Below, piece after piece: positions 1-5,424 of a stretch of 5,424 nt of DNA (position 1 is the first letter of the stretch; each line of letters opens with the position of its first letter). This DNA comes from Chloroflexota bacterium. GTDB taxonomy: Bacteria > Chloroflexota > Dehalococcoidia > Lucifugimonadales > VGZR01. The translations under genes were made by a program, and so were the position numbers. The stretch lies in assembly GCA_027625225.1 (NCBI GenBank), contig JAQBWG010000140.1:1-5424 (forward strand). Reading direction: 5' to 3'. The notes beneath the pieces are model-generated. The model had not been told where the DNA came from, did not search any database, and saw only the letters and a program-made list of their open reading frames with translations.

Positions 1-4
1 CGTA

Positions 5-1174
5 ATGCAAGTATCGGAAAGAATCAAAAAAGTACCCCCGTACCTCTTCGTGGAGATTAGTAAACGCATCGCGGAGAAGCGGGCGAAGGGCATCAAGGTC
101 ATCAGTTTCGGCATCGGTGACCCCGACCTCCCGACGCCCGAAAACGTTATCGCCAAACTCCAAGAGACCGCGTTAGATAAGCCAAACCACCGCTATCCAG
201 AAACGGACGGACTGCCGGTGTTTCGTCAGGCAGTGGCAAGGTGGTATGAAAAGCGTTTTGGGGTTGGTCTGAATCCCGACAAGGAAGTGCTGCCGCTTAT
301 CGGGGCGAAAGAGGGCATCGGACATGCGGCGATGTGTTTCATTGACCCCGGTGACATCGCTCTGGTGCCGGATCCAGGCTATCCCGTCTACTCGGTGGGC
401 ACTTGGTTCGCGGGCGGGGAGTGCCACTGGCTGCCTCTGAAAGAGGAGAGCGGATGGCTGCCCGACCTCGATGCGATTCCAGCTGACGTACTCAAGAAAG
501 CCAAAGTGTTGTGGATAAACTACCCGAACAACCCCACCGGGGCCATCGCGGGGCGGGACTTCTTTAAGAAGGCTGTGGCCTTTGGGAAGAAGCACGACAT
601 CGCGGTGCTGCACGACGCCTGCTACACGGAGGTTGCGTACGACGGTTACCGGCCGGAGAGCTTCCTTCAAACCCCCGGCGCGATGGACGTGGGCATGGAG
701 TTCCATTCGCTATCCAAGAGCTACAACATGACGGGTTGGCGCATCGGCATGGCGGTGGGTAACGCGGATATGATTCGGGCACTGATGACCATCAAGTCGA
801 ACCTGGATTCAGGGGTGCCTCAGGCAATCCAACACATGGCCATCGAGGCTATGGAAGCCTCTGACGACGCTATCGATGCGAGGAACGCCATCTACCAGAA
901 GCGGCGTGACCGCGTGGTGCACGCGCTGCAGAAGATGGGGCTGGATGCCGAGGCGCCGAGGGCCAGCCTATATATCTGGACACGGGTGCCCAAGGGGTAT
1001 ACCTCGGCGGAGTTCACCAAGCTATTGCTGGACGAGCGCGACGTGGTGGTCACGCCGGGTTCGGGGTACGGAAAGTTCGGTGAGGGATATGTACGGTTGT
1101 CGCTCACGATTTCCGAGGAAGACCTGAACATCGGCCTGGAAAGGATTGCGAGCCTCAAAGTTGCAGCGAAGTAA
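5..1174 (+). CDS. dapL: LL-diaminopimelate aminotransferase, PLP fold type I
   Basis: A 389-residue class I/II aminotransferase. The DapL family converts tetrahydrodipicolinate to LL-2,6-diaminopimelate with glutamate as amino donor, a one-step shortcut in the cytosolic lysine and peptidoglycan precursor pathway. Visible signatures: GIGDPDL at residues 36-42, the NYPNNPTG loop at 172-179, Asp204 and Tyr207 in HDACYTE for cofactor contacts, the Schiff-base lysine Lys238 in SLSKSYNMTGWR, and the substrate-carboxylate arginine Arg364 in YVRLSL. The N-terminal SERIKKVPPYLFVEI segment and the HRYPETDGLP segment are typical of the DapL-type subgroup. Length is normal for the family. The ATG at 5 fits the usual N-terminus, but only four bases precede it, so no ribosome binding site can be judged. 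hflX follows in the same direction. The exact substrate is inferred from family resemblance; another amino-acid aminotransferase of the same subfamily cannot be excluded. Confidence 0.9.
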   Translation: MQVSERIKKVPPYLFVEISKRIAEKRAKGIKVISFGIGDPDLPTPENVIAKLQETALDKPNHRYPETDGLPVFRQAVARWYEKRFGVGLNPDKEVLPLIGAKEGIGHAAMCFIDPGDIALVPDPGYPVYSVGTWFAGGECHWLPLKEESGWLPDLDAIPADVLKKAKVLWINYPNNPTGAIAGRDFFKKAVAFGKKHDIAVLHDACYTEVAYDGYRPESFLQTPGAMDVGMEFHSLSKSYNMTGWRIGMAVGNADMIRALMTIKSNLDSGVPQAIQHMAIEAMEASDDAIDARNAIYQKRRDRVVHALQKMGLDAEAPRASLYIWTRVPKGYTSAEFTKLLLDERDVVVTPGSGYGKFGEGYVRLSLTISEEDLNIGLERIASLKVAAK

Positions 1175-1182
1175 CGCGACAC

Positions 1183-1187
1183 AGGAG
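1183..1187 (+). promoter_or_regulatory. Shine-Dalgarno-like AGGAG in the dapL-hflX gap
   Basis: AGGAG lies nine bases after the dapL stop codon. It is too far (67 bases) from the GTG at 1255 to serve that codon. It sits 10 bases before an in-frame ATC at 1198. This is the main sequence evidence that hflX translation begins upstream of 1255. Confidence 0.5.
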
Positions 1188-1254
1188 AACTACTTCTATC
1201 TCGAAAAAATCTATCTCAACCAGACCCAAGGCCGAGCGCGTTCTACTCATCGGG

Positions 1255-2346
1255 GTGTCAATCAAGGGGAAACGAACCTTATGGACACCGGACGACTCGC
1301 TGGCCGAGCTAGCCGAATTGACGCGGAGCGCGGGTGCCTATGTGGTCGGCTCGGTGGCCCAGAAACTGGAAAAGCGTTCGTTCTCCTACATCGGCCAGGG
1401 CAAGCTCGAAGAGATCAAGGTTATCGTGGCCTCCGAGCGCATCGGCACCATCATTTGCGACGATGAACTAACCCCGGCGCAACAGCAAAAGCTGGAGGCC
1501 GCGTTCAAAGACGTCAAAATCATTGACCGCACGGCGCTCATCCTGGACATCTTCGCGCGTAGAGCGCAGACCCGCGAAGGTCGCCTGCAGGTCGAACTGG
1601 CCCAGATGGAATACCTGTTGCCGCGACTGGCTGGGCAGTGGTCTCACCTGGAACGCCTAGGCGGCGGCATCGGCACCCGCGGGCCGGGTGAAACCCAGCT
1701 GGAGACGGACCGCCGGCTGGTCCGCAACCGGATACTGCGCCTGAAACGCGACATCGAGGCGGTCCGCAGGCATCGTGAGCTATACCGAGCCCGACGTAGA
1801 CAGCAGGAAATCCCCGTTGTAAGCCTGGTTGGTTATACCAACGCGGGCAAAAGCACGCTGATGAACGCATTGACCGGCGCAGGCGTGCAAGCCGAGGACA
1901 AGTTGTTCATGACGCTCGACCCGGTCACCCGGCGCATCACACTTCCATCGGGCAAACAAGCGCTTCTGACAGACACTGTAGGATTCATCCAAAAGCTTCC
2001 CACCACACTGGTCGCAGCGTTTCGAGCCACGCTGGAGGAAATCACCGAGGCATCCCTGATACTGCACGTATTGGATGCGACCCACCAGAATGCCCCAGAA
2101 CAGGCCGAAGTGGTCGAAGAGGTACTGAGAGACCTTGGAGTGGCCGAAAGGCCCCGCATTTTGGCTCTGAACAAGGCTGACTTACTGAACGAAGAAGATG
2201 CTATGCCGCTTCATGTAGACATAATGGCGTCGAGTCCGATAATGGTGTCCGCGTTACGGGGCGACGGACTGGATGCGCTTCGGGGCCGGATCGAGCAGGC
2301 CCTGGAATCGGAAGAGGGCGGCGAGTTACGGGCACAGACGGGCTAG
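1255..2346 (+). CDS. hflX: GTPase HflX, ribosome-associated
   Basis: HflX is a cytosolic GTPase that binds the large ribosomal subunit and, in studied bacteria, splits stalled ribosomes under stress. Numbered from the GTG at 1255 (363 residues), the N-terminal nucleotide-binding HflX domain spans about 1-130, with the family segments FSYIGQGKLEEI (43-54) and VIDRT-like IIDRTALILDIFARRA (89-104). A coiled-coil linker carries the glycine-rich hallmark GGGIGTRGPGETQLETD (136-152). The G domain has G1 GYTNAGKS (193-200), G2 Thr220, G3 DTVG (240-243), G4 NKAD (306-309) and G5 SAL (332-334). The protein ends soon after the G domain and lacks the C-terminal extension of the E. coli protein. The GTG has no ribosome binding site. 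The open frame upstream encodes AERVLLIGV, which fits the first strand of the family, so the real start is probably near 1198 (about 382 residues). It is probably cotranscribed with dapL. Confidence 0.93.
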   Translation: MSIKGKRTLWTPDDSLAELAELTRSAGAYVVGSVAQKLEKRSFSYIGQGKLEEIKVIVASERIGTIICDDELTPAQQQKLEAAFKDVKIIDRTALILDIFARRAQTREGRLQVELAQMEYLLPRLAGQWSHLERLGGGIGTRGPGETQLETDRRLVRNRILRLKRDIEAVRRHRELYRARRRQQEIPVVSLVGYTNAGKSTLMNALTGAGVQAEDKLFMTLDPVTRRITLPSGKQALLTDTVGFIQKLPTTLVAAFRATLEEITEASLILHVLDATHQNAPEQAEVVEEVLRDLGVAERPRILALNKADLLNEEDAMPLHVDIMASSPIMVSALRGDGLDALRGRIEQALESEEGGELRAQTG

Positions 2347-2428
2347 GCAGCAGCCGGGGTCACAATTTCATAGTCGGCGCATGTTCGCACTATATATGTT
2401 ATGTAAAGTTATGTATCTAATGACTTCT
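2347..2428. other. Gap between converging genes, with a weak hairpin
   Basis: An AT-rich stretch separates the ends of hflX (+) and the TIR-like gene (-). ATAGT (2370-2374) can pair with ACTAT (2389-2393), and GCG (2377-2379) with CGC (2386-2388), giving an imperfect stem with a two-base bulge and a six-base loop. Neither strand has a clear run of T after it, so I do not call it an intrinsic terminator. GTTATGTA occurs twice at a 10-base period (2398-2405 and 2408-2415); its meaning is unknown. Confidence 0.3.
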
Positions 2429-3457
2429 TTAGCCCGAGACTTTGATTACGCCCGTTTGATGCATCGCCATCATCAGTGAAGCCATCGCGTCTTTGAAGCG
2501 GCCTTTTTGAAATGGAACGACCGACGACCCCAGGCTTTGCTCTTCGGACAACAGGCCGTCTTCAGCAAAGACCACAACGGACTGACCAAACTGCAGAGAC
2601 GCCGCTCCCAGTTGCAGCAACATCCAATCGCGATAGCGAGCCGGGCTTTGTGCCTCACCTGAATCCGGATACGTAAACACCAGAACGGCAGCGGAAGACG
2701 CCTTCATGGCCTTTGCGGTCGCTTTTGATACGGGCTGGGCATCGTCCGCCATCGCAACTACTTCATTACCAATGCCGAAGCCCTCGAGAAGCCCGTGGAC
2801 GAACTGAGCGGCCTCGGGGCGTCCATCGTGGCCGACAAAGACTCTGCGGGTGTCCGGCACGTGAGGCGGGTCGTTTTGGGGCTGCGCCGGAACCAGCTCT
2901 AGCTGCCCAGGCCGTACGGGCGTAGAGGCAGGCTGCTCCCAGCTGACGTACCAGGCCCCCGATACCTCGTGGAATATGCCTGCATATTTTCCGTTGGCGA
3001 TAGCTATCTTGAGGCACTCGTCCACCAAATCAGCATGCACGCCGAGTTCGCGGCTGAGGAAGTTCTTGGCCAGGTTGCTTTCAGGCAGCTTTTTGCCGTT
3101 GTACCGGCGGTAAAAGGCATTGAAGACGTCGGGGTTCATCGCGGCCGCCGCCAGCCCCTGAACGCGCTCTTCTTCCGAGGTGGGCGCGACGACGGCCCGG
3201 CCGAGCGGAGTGAGCGAGATTCGAGGCGAATTGTAGTTGCCTTGCGTCAGTTCGTAACGGGATGAGGAACCGAGGATGCGAGTGAACACACTACTACTGG
3301 GCGTCGTGCCCAGTTCGCCGGCAAGCTGGATGCGGTCGTACGGCTGCCCTGTATTCGCTTCCTGGATGGCCTGCGCGACCGAAAGCGCTTGCTCAAGGGT
3401 GTTTACCGGAAATGAGTACGCTCTGCGCTGTCTCTTGGAGGTCAATTTCCTCACCAC
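2429..3457 (-). CDS. Winged-helix protein with C-terminal TIR-like domain
   Basis: A 342-residue soluble protein with no signal peptide or membrane segment. Residues about 20-95 look like a winged helix (a helix with EQALSVAQAIQEANTGQPYDRI, then LAGELGTTPSSSVFTRILG, and a wing ending SLTPLGRAVVAPTSEEE). Residues about 105-172 look like a second winged helix (FYRRYNGKKLPESNLAKNFL, then a helix from HADLVDECL). A Pro/Gln-rich linker (about 173-203) leads to a TIR-like domain at 204-333: strand RRVFVGHD (204-211), strand AAVLVFTYP (256-264), signature R274-Y-R276 to Q282-L-G284, Gly291, and strand SVVVFAED (293-300). In the TIR_2-like family this signature usually reads RxRxN...ELG; here Asn is Trp278 and Glu is Gln282. 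It starts with tandem GTG codons at 3457 and 3454; the second is better spaced (five bases) from AAGGG. A stop lies seven codons upstream. Function is not known; a ligand-responsive DNA-binding regulator is my inference, a defence protein is the alternative. Confidence 0.8.
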   Translation of the reverse strand: MVRKLTSKRQRRAYSFPVNTLEQALSVAQAIQEANTGQPYDRIQLAGELGTTPSSSVFTRILGSSSRYELTQGNYNSPRISLTPLGRAVVAPTSEEERVQGLAAAAMNPDVFNAFYRRYNGKKLPESNLAKNFLSRELGVHADLVDECLKIAIANGKYAGIFHEVSGAWYVSWEQPASTPVRPGQLELVPAQPQNDPPHVPDTRRVFVGHDGRPEAAQFVHGLLEGFGIGNEVVAMADDAQPVSKATAKAMKASSAAVLVFTYPDSGEAQSPARYRDWMLLQLGAASLQFGQSVVVFAEDGLLSEEQSLGSSVVPFQKGRFKDAMASLMMAMHQTGVIKVSG

Positions 3458-3471
3458 TGCCCTTGCTGTTA

Positions 3472-3488
3472 TTCAGAATAGCTCTGAA
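3472..3488. repeat. Inverted repeat TTCAGA-5-TCTGAA upstream of wHTH gene
   Basis: TTCAGAATAGCTCTGAA is a perfect six-base inverted repeat around a five-base centre. It lies 14-17 bases upstream of the tandem GTG starts of the wHTH-TIR-like gene, inside its predicted leader. It could be an operator for a dimeric regulator or a small RNA stem near the ribosome binding site. The symmetry is directly visible; the role is inference. Confidence 0.35.
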
Positions 3489-3500
3489 AACACCGAATAA

Positions 3501-3515
3501 ACCCTCGCTCAGGGT
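3501..3515. repeat. Inverted repeat ACCCT-5-AGGGT over the promoter
   Basis: ACCCTCGCTCAGGGT is a perfect five-base inverted repeat with a five-base spacer. It overlaps the predicted -10 element and transcription start of the minus-strand gene, a usual place for a repressor site. It has the same spacer length as the repeat at 3472-3488 but a different sequence. Short repeats like this arise by chance fairly often. Confidence 0.3.
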
Positions 3516-3539
3516 AGGTCGGGCACGAGCACTTGTCAA
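3511..3539 (-). promoter_or_regulatory. Candidate sigma-70-type promoter of wHTH-TIR gene
   Basis: On the minus strand a perfect TTGACA -35 box (3539-3534) is followed after exactly 17 bases by TACCCT (3516-3511), a weak -10 that keeps T, A and the final T. Transcription would start near 3504, leaving a leader of about 50 bases before the GTG start. A strong -35 with a poor -10 would suit an activated or repressed promoter. Confidence 0.45.
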
Positions 3540-3710
3540 TTCTTTTCACGGCTTTTCAGGCATACGGATTGTGGGTATCCCTGCGTGAAAAAGTAATTTG
3601 TGAAGAAGCTGCTTTCCTCTGTCATATCGTCGGCCCTACCCATCCATTTCGCTCCCTGAAACGTTTTCACTATCACACTGCCCTGCCAGAGGCGGCTCGT
3701 TCCGTTCGAA
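3540..3710. other. Central part of the divergent intergenic region
   Basis: I see no gene here. The stretch opens the gap between the divergent wHTH-TIR-like and ctp genes. TTTTCAC occurs at 3543-3549 and 3664-3670 in direct orientation and at 3585-3591 inverted (as GTGAAAA). The first and third copies form an eight-base inverted repeat TTTTCACG / CGTGAAAA. An eight-base palindrome AAACGTTT lies at 3659-3666, next to the second copy. These could be protein-binding sites; nothing in the sequence proves it. Confidence 0.3.
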
Positions 3711-3719
3711 TGTTACAAT
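3711..3719 (+). promoter_or_regulatory. Candidate extended -10 promoter for ctp-smpB
   Basis: TGTTACAAT is an extended -10 element (TG, one base, then TACAAT, five of six matches to TATAAT). No good -35 box is found 16-18 bases upstream, which is usual for extended -10 promoters. Transcription would start near 3726 and give a short leader of about 33 bases to the ATG at 3759. Confidence 0.45.
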
Positions 3720-3745
3720 GGTGCCTCGCACTGCGCGGCCCCCAT

Positions 3746-3749
3746 GGAG
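3746..3749 (+). promoter_or_regulatory. Ribosome binding site deciding the ctp start
   Basis: GGAG lies nine bases before the ATG at 3759. The alternative in-frame ATG at 3744 overlaps this site and has only GC-rich sequence (GCGCGGCCCCC) before it, with no Shine-Dalgarno match. This favours 3759. Confidence 0.55.
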
Positions 3750-3758
3750 AAGCTTACA

Positions 3759-5030
3759 ATGCAAAAATTTCGCCCGGTTATCACGTCGCTATTCCTGACT
3801 CTGTTACTCGCCAGTTTCGGTCTGGCTTGTTCAAATAGCGGCAATATAGACCTTTCGCAATCTCAATCATTGCCCACGAACAGTTCGGGCGTCTCGGTGC
3901 AGCCGGAGGATTCCGCACAGATAATCCCTCCCGATAAGCCGTTGGTGGCTCCTTCGGAAGTGCCCGAGGAGTTGCGTATCGTTTGGGAGACGTGGGCTTA
4001 TTTGACCCGTGACTACTTTGACAGGGCTAACCTGGACCCTGAGATGCTGTCGGAGGCCGCGGTTCGGGGCATGCTGGCGGCACTGGACGATCCGTTTAGC
4101 GGCTATGCTTCGCCGCAGACGTTCGCGGTGGATTCCAATGATATCTTCCAAGGTGAATTCGAAGGAATCGGGGCTCACGTAGAGACCAACCGCGCCGGCA
4201 AGCTCATCATCATCTCCCCTATCGCTGGAAGCCCGGCGGAGGTGGCCGGCATCCGGGCCGGAGACATTATTCTTGAAGTAAACGGCGAGAGTATCGAGGG
4301 GCTTAGCACGCTGGAGGCGGTGGCACTGATTCGCGGCCCCAAGGGCACACCGGTGCGTCTGCTGGTGAAGCACATCGCGGCGGTTGACCCGATCGAGATT
4401 GAAATCATACGCGGCGTGATTCCACTGGAAAGCGTTCTGCTACGCAGCCAACCCGGGGATAAGATTGCACACGTCCGGCTAACAAATTTCTATCCGGACA
4501 CGGCCTCGGAGCTGGTAGAAACGGTTGAGGCTGCGATAGAGGGAGGGGCCGAAGCACTTATCCTTGACGTGCGCGGCAATCCCGGCGGGTTGCTCAGCTC
4601 GGTTATCCAAATAGCAAGCCAATTCCTCGATGACGGGCTTGTACTCTACCAAATAGACGGAGCAGGAAATCGTACAAATCACAACGTACGAGCGAACGGC
4701 CAACTAACCGAAATCCCCATGGTGGTGGTGGTAAATCAGGGCAGCGCGAGTGCGAGCGAGGTTTTGACGGGCGCTTTGCAGGATCATAACCGGGCGCTAG
4801 TGGTGGGAACGACGACGTTCGGCAAGGGCAGCGTGAATATATTGCGGCCGCTGAGCAATGGCGGCGGCGTGTGGCTGACGACGTCGAGGTGGTATACGCC
4901 CAACGGCCGGTTGATTCAGGGAATCGGTCTGACGCCGGACATCGAGGTGTCAGCCATAGATCCGCGCGATGCGGACGTTCAACAGCTTGAGAAGGCCCGC
5001 GAGGTGCTCAACGAACTGTTGGGCACCTAA
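3759..5030 (+). CDS. S41 carboxyl-terminal processing protease, lipoprotein
   Basis: A tail-specific (CtpA/Prc-type) serine protease that cleaves proteins from their C-terminal side outside the cytoplasmic membrane. From the ATG at 3759 it has 423 residues. A short Lys/Arg start, a hydrophobic stretch and the lipobox-like GLAC predict cleavage and lipidation at Cys24, followed by a low-complexity Ser/Asn/Gln-rich linker to about 65. An N-terminal helical region (about 70-125) precedes a PDZ domain (about 132-205, with GIGA at 136-139). The protease core follows: LDVRGNPGG (269-277), catalytic Ser331 in NQGSASASE, and general-base Lys356 in FGKG, exactly 25 residues later as in E. coli Prc. 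The third triad residue, Gln four residues after the Lys in Bacillus CtpB, is Asn360 here. An extra start at 3744 would add MEKLT. smpB follows after 21 bases in the same direction. The natural substrate is unknown. Confidence 0.92.
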   Translation: MQKFRPVITSLFLTLLLASFGLACSNSGNIDLSQSQSLPTNSSGVSVQPEDSAQIIPPDKPLVAPSEVPEELRIVWETWAYLTRDYFDRANLDPEMLSEAAVRGMLAALDDPFSGYASPQTFAVDSNDIFQGEFEGIGAHVETNRAGKLIIISPIAGSPAEVAGIRAGDIILEVNGESIEGLSTLEAVALIRGPKGTPVRLLVKHIAAVDPIEIEIIRGVIPLESVLLRSQPGDKIAHVRLTNFYPDTASELVETVEAAIEGGAEALILDVRGNPGGLLSSVIQIASQFLDDGLVLYQIDGAGNRTNHNVRANGQLTEIPMVVVVNQGSASASEVLTGALQDHNRALVVGTTTFGKGSVNILRPLSNGGGVWLTTSRWYTPNGRLIQGIGLTPDIEVSAIDPRDADVQQLEKAREVLNELLGT

Positions 5031-5051
5031 GTGTAGCGAGACACATGTAAT

Positions 5052-5424
5052 ATGGGCGCCGATAAGACGATTACGGTCAACAGGAAGGCACGATACGACT
5101 ATGAGATTCTGGAGTCGGTAGAGGCCGGAATCGTGCTCACGGGCACTGAAATCAAGTCTATCCGCGAAGGCAGGGTGAACCTTTCCGATGCGTATGCTCG
5201 TCCGGATGGACGGGAGTTGTGGCTACACAATGCCCATATAGCTCAGTACTCTTCCGGAAACGTTAATAACCATGAACCTACCCGTCCGAGAAAACTTCTC
5301 CTACGCAAAGAACAGGCTCGAGAGCTTGGCAGGCAGGTTAACGAGAAGGGCCTGACTCTTGTGCCGCTCAAGCTGTATCTTAAAAAGGGACACTGGGCGA
5401 AGATCGAGATCGGCCTTGCCAGAG
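5052..5424 (+). CDS. smpB: SsrA-binding protein SmpB (partial, 3' end cut)
   Basis: SmpB binds the tRNA-like part of tmRNA and carries it into stalled ribosomes for trans-translation. The frame from the ATG at 5052 gives 124 residues without a stop and runs off the window; the family is usually about 150-160 residues, so the C-terminal tail is missing. Visible family segments are NRKARYDYEI (10-19), the GTEIKSIREGRVNLSDAY segment (31-48) with its conserved Glu33, HNAHIAQY (59-66), HEPTRPRKLLL (74-84) and the LTLVPLKLYLKKGHWAKIEI segment (101-120). The upstream ribosome binding site is weak. A two-codon ATG-TAA lies at 5045-5050 just before the start. Close spacing suggests cotranscription with the S41 protease gene, but smpB may have its own promoter. 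The tmRNA gene itself is not in this window. Confidence 0.96.
   Translation, partial: MGADKTITVNRKARYDYEILESVEAGIVLTGTEIKSIREGRVNLSDAYARPDGRELWLHNAHIAQYSSGNVNNHEPTRPRKLLLRKEQARELGRQVNEKGLTLVPLKLYLKKGHWAKIEIGLAR

Noticed and set aside
1538..2174. Several minus-strand open frames opposite hflX
   Set aside because: They mirror a strongly coding GC-rich gene, are Arg/Pro/Cys-rich or otherwise unstructured, and show no family signature.
2370..2393. Hairpin after hflX as a bidirectional intrinsic terminator
   Set aside because: The stem is interrupted by a bulge, is only partly GC, and no T-tract follows on either strand.
2398..2415. GTTATGTA repeated twice with a 10-base period
   Set aside because: Two copies of a short AT-rich word are too little to call a functional repeat or an array.
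2969..3265. Plus-strand open frame of 98 codons opposite the wHTH-TIR-like gene
   Set aside because: The minus-strand frame shows clear domain structure over the whole region; the plus frame shows none.
2429..3457. A multi-gene antiphage defence system around the TIR-like gene
   Set aside because: All neighbours are housekeeping genes with good gaps and orientation; no nucleotide cyclase, Argonaute, helicase or other partner is present in the window.
3533..3838. Open frame of 101 codons on the plus strand crossing the intergenic region and the start of the S41 protease gene
   Set aside because: It starts with TTG without a clear ribosome binding site, has no recognisable motif, and overlaps the well-supported ctp start in another frame.
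5045..5050. ATG-TAA two-codon frame just before smpB as a regulatory minicistron
   Set aside because: It has no ribosome binding site of its own, and such short start-stop pairs occur often by chance.

Overview
This GC-rich window carries five protein-coding genes and no RNA gene, transposase or CRISPR array that I can see. All are bacterial housekeeping types except one. A PLP aminotransferase of the LL-diaminopimelate type (dapL) is followed by an HflX-type GTPase. A C-terminal processing protease lipoprotein of family S41 is followed by smpB, the tmRNA partner. This gene set and the sequence style of the proteins suggest a member of the Chloroflexota, perhaps Dehalococcoidia-like. That placement rests on my recall of the families and is an inference.

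Layout: positions 5-1174 (+) dapL; 1255-2346 (+) hflX, whose true start is probably upstream near 1198; 2347-2428 a short AT-rich gap between converging genes; 2429-3457 (-) a protein with two apparent N-terminal winged-helix units and a C-terminal TIR-like nucleotide-binding domain; 3458-3758 a divergent intergenic region holding a likely promoter for each side and several inverted repeats; 3759-5030 (+) the S41 protease lipoprotein; 5052-5424 (+) smpB, cut off by the window end. dapL-hflX and ctp-smpB look like two separate co-directional transcription units, with the TIR-like gene inserted between them on the opposite strand.

The housekeeping genes cover lysine/peptidoglycan precursor synthesis, ribosome maintenance (HflX), proteolysis outside the membrane (S41 protease) and ribosome rescue (SmpB). 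The most unusual item is the wHTH-TIR-like protein. Its C-terminal domain keeps the spacing of the R-x-R-x(5)-E-L-G signature of TIR-like proteins, but the Glu is replaced by Gln and the usual Asn by Trp. It may therefore be a ligand-sensing regulator and not an NAD-cleaving effector. Two further oddities are the hflX reading frame, in which conserved N-terminal sequence lies upstream of the only standard start codon, and an Asn at the position of the S41 triad Gln.
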